A DNA stretch of 64,000 bases, from positions 1 through 64,000 of the forward strand of contig QYRS01000017.1 of assembly GCA_006503535.1 (NCBI GenBank), read 5' to 3'. The notes below the pieces were generated by a model, which saw nothing but the letters and a program-made list of their open reading frames with translations, did no database searches and was not told the DNA's origin. This DNA comes from Arthrinium phaeospermum. Its lineage: Eukaryota > Ascomycota > Sordariomycetes > Amphisphaeriales > Apiosporaceae. Positions 27,373 through 37,295 of this stretch are shown piece after piece. Position numbers and translations under genes: made by a program. Position 1 is the stretch's first letter, and every line of letters begins with the position of its first letter.

Positions 27373-28740
27373 AACGGATGGCAATGCTCACAATAGGTCG
27401 ACGCCAAGCAGACGTAGCAATTCCATCTCGATTGGAATAAACGGAATAATCAAAAGTAAGCAATGGAATCACTCGAATAATCAAGAAATCCAATGCAATT
27501 ATGGCATCTACGCGATGGATTAACATGATGCTTCTAGTGTAATGAGTGGATTGCAAAGGCAAGGTGTGAACCGGATCGATGGTCAATGGCCCGTTTCGGG
27601 CAGCAAGCCGTTGGCGCCTCGCGTTTTTCGGCGTCCCTGGGGATCCGCGACCGTGATGGGAAGCACGGCGATCTCGGCCACAACGCCGGCAACGATGTAA
27701 GTACCACCATCCGCCCCATGCATGAAGCCAGTCAGTTGCTAACATGAGAGCAGGCCGTGTTCGCTTGCGAAGGTTTTTTGGCTCTCGCCTGCCTGACCGA
27801 CGAGCAGCGCTTGGCGTACCGCCGCCGCCACTACCTTCCGGCCCCCCTCGATTTCTCTTTCGTTGGGTATACCCTCGATAGGGTCAATTTGCGCCCCGGT
27901 GCCCCCGCTCCCGCCTCGCAAAAGTCGGAACGCCTCCCTTCGGAGGTGAATAAGAACTTGCCGTTTGCCGCCCCGGCCCCGGCCCCTCGGGCCACAGGTT
28001 ACGACGACGACGACGACGACGACATGGACGATGACGACGACTCGGATGATGGTCGCGTGTTTGCGTCGCAGCACGTTCCGTATGTCGATTGTGATGATAC
28101 CGGTATGGAGTTGGACTGGGACTAAGTTTTGTTTTGTTTATTATTGTCTCGTCTGGGGCCAAGGCTCGGGTGACCAAACCTGAAGCCACCCTTGACCAGT
28201 GCCCGGTTCTTCCGGGGCTATCGAGGGGGGTGGATGGGGAGAGATCCTGGGCCGAGTGCCATGAATCTGGTTTTGTTTTTGTTTTTTACGAGATGACGAT
28301 TGGCATGCCCGGCCTGGTTCGTTTTTGTTGTTGTTGTATTATTATTATTATGATCATCATTGGCAGGGCAAGGGGGATTGGCAAAGGGGGATCCGGCAAG
28401 GCTTGGTGGCGTTTTTTATTATGATGAATGCAGCAAGAGAACTGGCACCCAACTCTTTTTCCTATGATTGACAATGCGTGACATGATGGAATGAATCACT
28501 GGCAGAATGCCATTCATGCGGTAGGCTAAAGAGGACCAATGTATCCCTTCAGGCTCGACGGATCCAGGTCCAGGGATCCAGGTATGATGTTCAAGCTCGC
28601 CGTGATGCTCGCTATGGACGTCGACCAAGTGGCAGATTGTTTCGAAGCTGTGAGTAAAGCGACAGGGAATCCTTCGTCTCGTCTCGAGGATGGGCGTGTC
28701 ACCGGTATCGAAACTCACGACCGTTGACTGGTTAACCTGC
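27373..28740 (+). pseudogene. Gfd2/YDR514C-like RNase H-fold fragment, copy 1, rearranged
   Basis: Two exons can be read. One ends DLGHNAGND just before 27,697; after a 57-nt intron (27,697-27,753, branch GCTAAC) the next runs from 27,754 to a stop at 28,125, starting AVFACEGFLALA. LGHNAGNDA followed by a (Y/F)-x-x-x-(G/A)-(L/F)-LALA helix matches the last motif (His-x-x-x-x-Asp) of DEDDh-type 3'-5' exonuclease folds of the Gfd2/YDR514C group. The tail carries a run of about 15 acidic residues. The first-exon module (27,373-27,529) is inverted relative to copy 2, and the N-terminal catalytic motif is missing, so the gene is broken. The 3' flank shared with copy 2 resumes only at about 28,560, indicating an insertion or divergence of about 440 bp. 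Family assignment rests on one motif plus layout. Confidence 0.55.
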
Positions 28741-28929
28741 CAAACAACATCAAGATCGGGAACGGCATATCTCCTTTTCTTGTTGCGCGCACCCCATCTC
28801 GGACTGGCCGCAGGGTCGCGGTCATCGTCATCGTTGAAGCCGGGGCGCCTCAGATTTCATCATGACCTTACGGCCCCGAGGCATCTCACCCGGCGCTGAG
28901 TCCTAACCCGCGGACATCAAGCGTCTGTA

Positions 28930-29345
28930 CGCCCGGCCGCGCTTGTTGTCGTATTCTCCAAAGTCAAGGGTGCTGCCGCCGTGGCGGACAATTCCTAGCC
29001 TCCGCTGCCACATGCTGGTCTCGGGTGGGCGACCTCGTGGAGCACGGTGCTGACCTGCTTCTGGCCGCGACAGGTTGGGAAGATGCCGGGCAGGTTGTTG
29101 AAGAAGGGGTTGCGGTAGGCCATCTAGCTGGTGGAGGGCAGGACGGGCGAAGATCAGGCGCCGTAGACGTCGGGGTAGTAGAGGCGAGTGTGGCTTGATG
29201 GGTTAGTCGGTGTTTTGCATAGCAAGAACGAACAGGGGGCAAAGAACTCACGAGCTGCCGCACGTGGAGACCACCTCGGTCAAGACGTTGGCGACGGTGC
29301 TGACGGTCGAGGATGACTGCTCGGCTCGGTTCGACCCTCTGACGC
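28930..29345 (-). pseudogene. Deuterolysin-like (M35) metalloprotease pseudogene
   Basis: Read on the minus strand, the fragment gives LYYPDVYGA-stop-SSPVLP-x-TS-stop-MAYRN, then NNLPGIFPTC and STVLHEVAH. The HExxH zinc motif, the upstream DVYG-C-SSPVL region and the LP-x-x-x-x-TC segment are in the order seen in fungal deuterolysins (family M35, secreted neutral zinc proteases). Two in-frame stops interrupt it (TGA at 29,155-29,157, TAG at 29,124-29,126). The frame is lost soon after HEVAH, where the third zinc ligand (Asp in GT-x-D) should be. Upstream, a Ser/Thr/Val-rich segment ends at a GTGAGT donor near 29,250 with a CAAG acceptor near 29,193, resembling the exon before the catalytic region. 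The prepropeptide is not found. It is inactive as it stands. Confidence 0.7.
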
Positions 29346-30025
29346 CCTGGCTCGCGTAGAGGCGGCTGGAGGCTCGGGACCAACGAGCAGATCGGTAGAC
29401 TGCACAGGGATACAAGGGCCCTGAGCCCCCAAGCTTCCAATGGCAGATGTGCACGGCGTGTTCTTTCGCTCTCCCCTCTGGCAAACATGGAGTGGAGGAC
29501 AACTGGTATCTCGAATGTCAGTTTGAGCGCATACATACAACTACTGGAGGAGAGGATTACTGCTGCAATCGCGGAGGCGCTGGTGGAAACATTGGCTGGG
29601 GCCGCGTTGTATCTCAATGACCCACGAGTTGGCCCCAAAGCTGGTCACTTGAACCAGGCTGGCGGCTGTGCGAGCAGTCGATGTAAAACCGTGCAACCTT
29701 TCGCGATTGGAAAGGAGGAATGTCGCGACTGACTGCATGAACTTGGCAACGTTGACCGGGGCAGCTGCTGAGAGAAGCAGGTGGTTTCGAGACCCGTGGG
29801 CCTCCAGCGGCTTTGCGCCTGGCGATTTCTAGGACTTCCGCGGCAGACACGAGTCGCATGCGCAAAAGGTGGAGGAGGATCGACTCAGAAGGCCGGCAAA
29901 AGGTATGGATTGGGCGTCGGAAAGCGAGACTGTCAATTGAAGACTGGAGAGCCTGGAGAGCCTGGAGAGCCACTTGCAAAAACAAACTGAGACACCCAAA
30001 AATGAGAAACCCCCAAAAAGTTATT

Positions 30026-30155
30026 TGGCCAAGGCAGGACTCGGACCTGCGACCTTCCCCGCTCACGGGGGTATCGGCGTCAACTCTACTTTATCGTGTT
30101 GACGCCGAACCACTGTGATATGTGAGAGACGTACTAACCACTGTACCACCTGGTC
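30026..30155 (-). tRNA. tRNA-Val(CAC)-like element with inserted hairpin, probably pseudogene
   Basis: The minus strand reads GACCAGG (acceptor 5' side), TG, then GTAC-AGTGGTTA-GTAC as a D arm with G18G19, then TCTCTCACA with a possible CAC anticodon. At the other end GCAGG-TCCGAGT-CCTGC forms a perfect T arm, followed by CTTGGCC, which pairs with the start at six of seven positions including one G-U. GGTCCGAGTCC matches a B box in all but one position. Between anticodon loop and T arm lie about 60 extra bases with a 9-bp hairpin (GGCGTCAAC/GTTGACGCC) and a GC-rich one (CCCCG/CGGGG). The anticodon stem is two bases short. This may be a tRNA pseudogene or a tRNA-derived SINE; a functional intron-containing tRNA is less likely. 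Confidence 0.4.
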
Positions 30156-30464
30156 AGTCTCCCCTGGCTACAAGGACAGCAGCGGGGCCCGATCCAAGTT
30201 CCACCAGACACCAGTCTGCAGGAAGGATTGCGGCAGGCCAGGCGCCTACATTGGCAAAAGTATGGGTACACCATCAATCTCAATCTCAATCCGCCGTATG
30301 TGCGCCGTCTACCGTTGCCAGGTCTTCCAGTACGTAGATATCTAACGAATGAGCATGAAGCTATCATTGCTGCCAAGCACCCCGTCTCGCGGTCCTGGGC
30401 TACTATTGGGTTGATGCACATGCCCACTTCAGGTTGCGTGTTCCCGGACTCGACTGTCGCGTAT

Positions 30465-31267
30465 ATCATGTTATTCCACCGCGTAGATGCCATAACTGCG
30501 TTGGATTTGATGATTATTCCAGTGATTCCACTGCTTATTATTGATTATAATATACCGTTTGTTCCAATTGAGATGGCATTGCTGCGTCCGCTTGACGTCG
30601 ACCTATTGTGAGCATTGCAATCCGTTCATCCATCACTGGCGGAACAACTGACTGACATGTATTAGGGCCAACCAAGTCCAGCGTTTTGACTTGCAGAAGC
30701 ACCCTGCCGTTGTCGATCTTTTCGGCAACAAGCAGCTCCCCGGCGCCGGCAACTTCCTCGCCTCTTCAGGCATCCGCTGCGAGGACGCCAAGTTCAAGGA
30801 CCTGGGCCACAATGCTGGCAACGACGTATGTATACACCAGGAAACCCCATTTCGGGTGCCAGTTGCTGACATTCATGCTCATGTAGGCCGTGTTAGCGTG
30901 TGTCGGGTTTTTGGCGCTCTGCTCGCTGACAGAGCAGCAGAAGCAGAAATACAAGAATGGCCAGCCCCTGGGCCCGGCCTTCGACTATTCCTTTGTTGGG
31001 TTTACCTTCAACAAGGTCAACCGCCGCCCGGGGTCCGCCCCAGTACCGTCGATGAAGTCGCAGCGCGCCTTCGCCCAGCAGAACCTGAACCAGAACCAAC
31101 CGGGCCCTTCAGGCGGTTTGCTGGCGGCCGTCGACCGTCGTGAGTTCGTGCGGTCCGCCGTGTGTAACCGGCGTGACGACGACGAGGATTCCGACTCTGG
31201 CTCTGAAACGATCTTTGCCGCCGTCTCCGTGAACAACTGGAACCAGCAGCTAGGGTTCCAGGTATAA
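30465..31267 (+). CDS. Gfd2/YDR514C-like RNase H-fold protein, copy 2 (5' end uncertain)
   Basis: Three exons join in frame. The first ends at 30,607; introns are 30,608-30,665 (58 nt, branch CTGAC) and 30,826-30,886 (61 nt); the stop is at 31,265-31,267. The middle exon reads VDLFGNKQLPGAGNF and ends KDLGHNAGND. The last begins AVLACVGFLAL and continues to FSFVGFTFNKVN-type sequence. LGHNAGNDA plus the following helix resemble the C-terminal part of Gfd2/YDR514C-type DEDDh exonuclease-like proteins (RNase H fold). I could not find a convincing N-terminal D-x-E motif: the first exon has ALDLMIIPVIP, and the start codon is unclear. It is therefore probably partial, and catalysis is doubtful. 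It shares 3' flanking DNA with copy 1 through about 31,350, so the pair arose by segmental duplication. Confidence 0.5.
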
Positions 31268-33429
31268 CGTTTAAGCTTATCGTGATGCTCGCTGTGGACG
31301 TGAATCAAGTGGCAGACTGTTTCGAAGCTGCAAGTAAAGCGACAGGAAAACATTCGCCTCGTCTTGTCCTATCTCGTCTCGAGGTTGGGTGTGTCTTGGG
31401 CCACGGCAAATAAAAGGCTCGGCGGCAGAGAAGTGGAAAACCAATATATTGGGCAATGCCCGAAAGAGTCAGCAGATTCCAGTCCCCAGGGAGATTTGGA
31501 ATGAAAAGAGAGGTACAAACCGCAGCACTGTTCTGTCTGTTTTGCCAGCGTTGGATCGCCCTTGATCAGAGGAGAGTAGTTGTCAGACGAGAATTCGGTG
31601 CTGGTGTTGTTCCAGGAATCGCGTTGCCGCGCAGGGAAAAGGGGACTATTCGGTGGAAAAGCAGAAGTGACACAGTGCAGTTCTTGGGTCTCGGTATCAT
31701 TGCATTGTCGGGAGTGAAGCTCACTAACAGTCTAGCAACAATCCAATTATCCCGAGTGGCCGCGCTGCAGGGCTGTGAACATTTAGAAACTGGGGCTTCC
31801 AGGCTACCTAGGACGCTGGAGGACGACCTCGTAAGTCTCCCAGAGCTCCCTTGAGTGCCCTGGCGCATGTCAAATTGGGTCGGTGGTATCCAGCCCACTC
31901 AATCAATGTTACATCAGTCACCAAGCAATTGAAGGTTGGAGATTTGACGAGTTTAGAGGCCAATTCGGTGCATGTGTGGCCGCGGCGTAGCCAATGCCCC
32001 TTCACTCTGCTTTATGAATAAGCAAGAACAGATTACGACATAGTGTGAATGTCATGGTGCCTCGCTTGAACTCTGCCAAGCTTCAGCGTAGCCTCGATCA
32101 TTATAGCAGGAATCCCAAGGCCACCAAGCGAAAAGCTGATGCCGTGTCTGATGGTAAGCCCGGTCTTTCCAAGCTCCCTCGTGGTGGTGGTGGTGGTTCT
32201 CATCGCCAGTTTTGCGTGTCTGGTTCAGTCCATGTCTCGCCGGGAAGATGGAAGCCAGTCTCTCGGATACAGTTCCTGGTTTTTCCAGGGTTTATCCGTC
32301 GTGTGGGAGGAAGCCACACTTGGCTGGTTGTGTCTATTTGTGTCTGGTTCATCTGGGTTTTCAGGGTTCTTGTGGACTGGGCTGTTAACGACACGCTGGT
32401 TCTAGTGTATGGGCTCGTCTGGTCTCCATGGCCATTTTACCACCGAGGTTGGCGTATCTATGATCAACTTCTTTGACCGCGTCATGGATCTCGAGTGGAT
32501 TGCTGGAGATTGTGGCGAGTCTAAGTTGCCCGTATGTAGGGTTCTTTCATCTGTGATTCTCTGGGCATACGTTTACTTACCCTTATTGGGCCTCCATGGA
32601 AAACAGTCCCCTTCCCCACCCATTGGAACTGACCCGCCCATGCTTTGTTGGCTACTCTATGACATGTTTAACAACTCTCAGGCGATACGCATCGAATTTT
32701 GGGCATGGTCGACTGATATGAAGGTGGAGGACCCAATGGTGAAATCTTTTCCCATGGTGTTGCTCCTAGCTGGAGACTTTGCACTGAAAGGGGGGTCGGT
32801 TGACCGGGCATGATGTAAACACTCGGGGTACACTCAGGGGGCGTTGGTGTTGCACTGGGTGCCCATCTGCACGACGCGATGCATGCTTGTATCTTGGAAA
32901 ACCACAACTTCAGGCTAAGATTGGCAAGGCATTGTCTACACCTATCCTCTATCTTCTTCAACGTATCAATGTTGAAATGCGAAATGAGACGCCCTGAGCT
33001 TGCAGTTCGGCGTTCCCAACGTTTGGGCTAATGCAGTGCACAGTGCATCCACTTGTACTTACAATGGTTGCAAGCAGCCGGGCTTCATCTGGGGCCATTC
33101 CGTCGGTTGTGTGCATTGGGTTGAATGGTTATGAACCCTCGAAAATGCACTGCAAAGCATCGATCATCCATCTTGGGTGACTTGATATACATTGACTTGA
33201 ATTCTTTGGCTGCTCAGTGTTATACTGTCCGGAGCTGGACGAAAAGGGCCAGGTACGGACTCATTGTCTTCACTGGGTCCCTGCAGAGACTTGGAGGAGA
33301 GCGCCCACTTCCCACTTGGGCAATGCCCAGAATTGGCATGCCATTCAACAGAACAACTTCCTCTGACTGCGTCATCTTCCACCATTCCAAAACCCAAATC
33401 CCTTCAGTCCACCAGTCCATCCATCAATC
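31268..33429. other. No supported gene
   Basis: The first ~90 bases are the 3' flank shared with the upstream copy (see 28,560-28,660). At 32,054 a Met starts a basic segment (LNSAKLQRSLDHYSRNPK) that runs to a GTAAGC donor near 32,154. I cannot connect it to a downstream exon that stays open and looks like protein. The remainder holds nothing I can support. Confidence 0.4.
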
Positions 33430-34410
33430 ATGGCATCTCTAGTCCGAATCGATCCGCCCCAGGTAAGTGACTTCCCCAACCCAGCAACCACATTCAACAC
33501 GCAACCGCTGACGAGTGATGCTTGGTACAGAGAATCAAGCGCCGGTGGCCCGAACAACCAGAAAGCCATGTACCAGAAGACCCAAGACCAGGCAGCCATA
33601 CCTCCCATTCTAATCTCGCGCAGGGACCGCTAAAATCAGACTCTTCCCAAACAATGTTTGAAAACCTCTTCTCTCCAACATCCGACCTCGCTCCCGTCTT
33701 CTCACCACATTTCAACTCAGCACACCAGTCAACATGCCTGATGCACGCTTGCGTATTACAAGACGTCGTGCCGGACCCATTGCCGAACCACCAGAACGCC
33801 GAGGCGCTATTGCACAGTATGTACGCCCTGCGCCCAGTTGCCATTGACATTACAAACTACATGACTGACATGAATCGCAGAAACCTCAACAAAACCACCA
33901 AGTACCAGAATGCCTAGGCGGTGCCTCTTGGAAGGTATGCGCACCCTGAACCCAATGCCCGTTAGCACAGGAACTGACTTCAACCACTTCAGCCTCGAAC
34001 AAACCACCAAGTACCAGAATGCCCAGCTGTTGCCTCTTGCATGGTATGTACACTCTCCATCCTGTCATCAACATACAAAGCGCAGTGCACAATCCTGACA
34101 TCAACGGCCAGAACCAGACCGTCGGATCATTGCAGCATCATCCTTCACCGAGAGGCCCCAAGGGACGGGGGTGCTATATGGGCAGCCACTGGCGGTTCGA
34201 GGTCGCCGGCCTGCAGGTGCTGCTGCAGGTGGTGGAGGAAGGCCGGCAGAGCCCTGGGAGGACCATGTCACCGGTATGGCGGGCGGTGCTATATGGGCGG
34301 CCACTGGCAGTCCGAGGTCGCCGGCCTGCAGGTGCTGCTGCAGGCGGCGGCCTAGGCGGGTGGGTGCTACATGGGCGGACAAAGAAGATGGCCAAGAAGT
34401 ACAGGTCTGA
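33430..34410 (+). CDS. Unknown protein with tandemly duplicated mini-exons
   Basis: Five exons stay in frame from ATG 33,430 to TGA 34,408-34,410: 33,430-33,462, 33,531-33,816, 33,881-33,934, 33,993-34,043 and 34,112-34,410, giving 240 residues. All donors are GTAAGT, GTATGY or similar, with CTGAC-type branch points before the acceptors. Exons 3 and 4 are copies of each other (KPPSTRMPRRCLLE and KPPSTRMPSCCLLH); each is flanked by phase-1 introns, so copies can be added without shifting frame. The 3' end of exon 2 with its intron (GAACCACCAGAACGCC...GTATGTAC) looks like an older third copy. Exon 5 is Gly/Ala/Arg-rich and contains a 115-bp tandem repeat read in two different frames. No signal peptide or known domain is visible. 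Splicing is predicted, not proven, and the gene may be lineage-specific or spurious. Confidence 0.45.
34171..34400 (+). repeat. 115-bp tandem repeat, two copies plus partial third
   Basis: GTGCTATATGGGCRGCCACT begins at 34,171 and 34,286, and GTGCTACATGGGCGG at 34,364. The conserved part includes GGTCGCCGGCCTGCAGGTGC and CTGCTGCAGGYGGYGG. The period of 115 is not a multiple of three. Confidence 0.9.
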
Positions 34411-37295
34411 CACATCGGTGGCCAGGCTTCCAAAGCACATTGAGATCGCACGATGAAGTATAATGGAAATGAGTGTCAAGTATAGAATTGAATGCGACTG
34501 TAGATACATGTCCTCCGACCAACTCCTCCGGCACCCGTCTGAAGCCCATCCCGAACCACTCCGCCCAACTCGCAACTGGCTGACCCGAATGAGCCTGGAA
34601 GTGGCCCGAATATGCCCGACTGCCAGTGACCCGAATCAGCCTGGCAGGCCGGAGCCTCACCTCTTGCTCAAGACGGATATGTTAGCAGTGTGGGTGAAGC
34701 CGGGCGAAGCAGCGAAAATGTTACTTACCTTGGCCCCATGCTTGGCAAATGGGAGGCCTGGTCCTTCTCGCAATCGCCGCAGGATCACGGGACTGTTAAT
34801 ATTGATGGCAGTATCAGGCGAGACGGCGGCAGTGGCAGCGCCAGGAAAGGCAGCGACAGCGGCACACAGATGAGTGACAGACGCCCGGTTTAGGCTCGAC
34901 AGTAGTCGTGTGGTTTGTCGGGCGTAGTTGGGGTCTTCTGGGATCCGCGCAGATGGCGGGGTTTGTGTGCAGTCGGGTGTTTTGGTCAAAGTGATGAAGG
35001 AGGAGTGGCCTGGTGATGGCCAAGGAAGACAAGCACCTTGGTGGCCATTTCGCTGAGTCACTTACACACACACACACACACGACATCCCTGCCTGCTTGG
35101 TTTGGGGACCCCACCGGGGTTGACCAGAGCATCGCGACACCTCTAGCGTTGCCACAGCCGCCGGGGCCAGTCCCAACATCACCTCAGGTGGCTGGCTCCG
35201 GCTCCTGATCAACCTCGGTGGGCTCCAAGAAGAAAGCCCCCACCAGTAAGTAATCCGTCTCATGTAGTCCCGAACTTTGCTTCAACTGACAAGTGAGAAG
35301 CACAGCTCACCAGCCGAAGAGCAACACTCCCAACAGACAATCCAGCCAGGGTGGTACAGCCCGACCCCCCAACTCCACCCAACTCTCACTGACGAAACGG
35401 TGCAGATGGCGGCTGCCCCCCAGGCTTCCTTCACCTAGGCTCAACCCGCTACTCGAAACGGATGGGCACGGCCAGCCCTGCGGGGTTGGTCTTACCCATC
35501 CCAGTTGCCGGCTCGGCTTGCCTTGTAAGTACAGACCGCAATGGCTATTCTTTGGCTCGGGCTGATTGGGAGTGGGCCTTGCTGGAGGACCGACCAGTAC
35601 AGCTGGAACGACACAGACTGGTGGTACTGGGATGGGCTCGGCCTGTAAGTACGTCATTCATGAACCGTCATGGTCACGTTCACTAATTATCAATAGGATA
35701 TGCGCAGAACCTTTGACAAGCAAAGGCTACTTCTGGGGCCGATTACATCGAGACGCACGAAAGCGGCAGTGAGGACGAGATCTGAGGACGAGGTCTGAGC
35801 CCCATGGCAATGGCTATTCTCTAGGCTTAAGGAAGGAGACCTAGAGAAACACATAGCATGTACAATTGTTGTATCAACATTTCGGCAACTGGAGTGAGGA
35901 CAATCACTTGTGTATATACATGTAGCTATTGAGATATCAATACCTGACACATTAACACCCATCAAGCACTTGCAGTAGTCTTCGCACTTTGTGGTCCCGT
36001 CCTTGAAGCCGCCGCAGACGCCGGTAGACCATGCGGATAACATGTACAAGTTCCAATGTAGTAGAGAGGTAAATGGCAATTGCGTCTTTACATCAGACTC
36101 GAAGCAGTGTTGAATGCCATCGATGGGAGCGCCAATTCAATCCTGATTTCGATTTCTGGGTGCGATTCCACTGTAGCAAATTTCACACATGTCGTCAATA
36201 CCGCACTGCGAGAAGACGTCAAGTCCGACAGAACTCAAGCAGTAGGAAGCAACTGGGATTAGGCATGGTTTGTGTAGATTACCTGCCATTGATCAGAATC
36301 CGAGTAAGTCACTTCTTGAGAATAGCCATTGATAATTCAATCAACCGTTGTACTGATTGGAAGATGTAGGTGGTGAAGAAGCCGCCTTGGCACCATGTCC
36401 TTAGGCGCCCGCTAGGGAGCGTGGTGCACTAACAATCGCTAGCTCAGACACTGGGACTCCCGTGGTGGCCGAACCCAAGCTAGCGGCAAGCAGCAAGCTT
36501 CTGAGAACTCAGGCAGTTTAGGTGACGGTGCAACCAATTCCCCGATCTAGAATATTGTGGATCATCTTGGAGACAAGGCGGCCAGAAATTGTGGAATTAC
36601 CGACTGCAGTATCAAGGTTTTCCTGAGACCCAAGAAACAATTGCTTACTCATCTGGGCGTGAATCTGATTGGTAAAATTGGAAGATGTCGAGACGGACTC
36701 GGGTACATCACGTGATGCGCACCGACCACCGCTTAAACTAACACCTTAGGCACCAGCCACCAGCCTCCCGAAGGCTTCCATCGCAATCAAAGAAGCGAGC
36801 GAGTCAATTGATCACTCATCAACTTCAAATCTCCACCACCACCACAACCATCTCACGCAACTTTTCATCACCATCATTGCCGCACCGCCTCGCCGATCAT
36901 CAATCAACACGTTGGGTGCACAGCAGTCGGGCGCCTGTACTTCACGACCAGTGCCGTTTTCTACTGGTTCTACCCACCGGTCGCGTCTTGCAGTCTCCTG
37001 CTTGACACCACTTGTGGAAGGCTAGGGCACTGGGAAGGGATCTCTCGGCTCCTCGTCCATCTCGGCTGCGCTTGCGCGGCAAGGAGAGGAGTTGGGCAGA
37101 TCGCCACCCGTCGAACCCGGCGCCTTTCTGTTGCTGCATCGCGACCGCTGTTGCGTTGCATTGCGCCGGCGAGGCCAAGTGCGCGCGCGCGCGCATTTAC
37201 TCATCCATTTAATTTCATCTACAACGGCAGCGAAGCCAGTGGTAAGTGGTGACGCGTCCGCTCTTGGAAACTGACCAGATCTAGGTGCCGCCAAC
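34411..37295. other. Gap with possible decayed genes
   Basis: No gene model is supported over 2.9 kb. Hints: (i) around 35,110-35,240 a Pro/Ser/Thr-rich plus-strand frame with one TGA ends at GTAAGTAATC, and a Gly/Thr-rich linker-like frame lies at 35,566-35,640; together they recall a broken secreted protein. (ii) On the minus strand at 35,940-36,200 a Cys-rich stretch (TGVCGGFKDGTTKCEDYCKC) follows a frame with one stop and may be a small secreted-protein relic. (iii) CA-rich 36,800-36,880 and GC-rich 37,020-37,200 form the leader region of the next gene, including (GC)6 at 37,179-37,192. Confidence 0.4.
35064..35081. repeat. (AC)9 microsatellite
   Basis: Nine AC dinucleotides without interruption. 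Confidence 0.95.
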
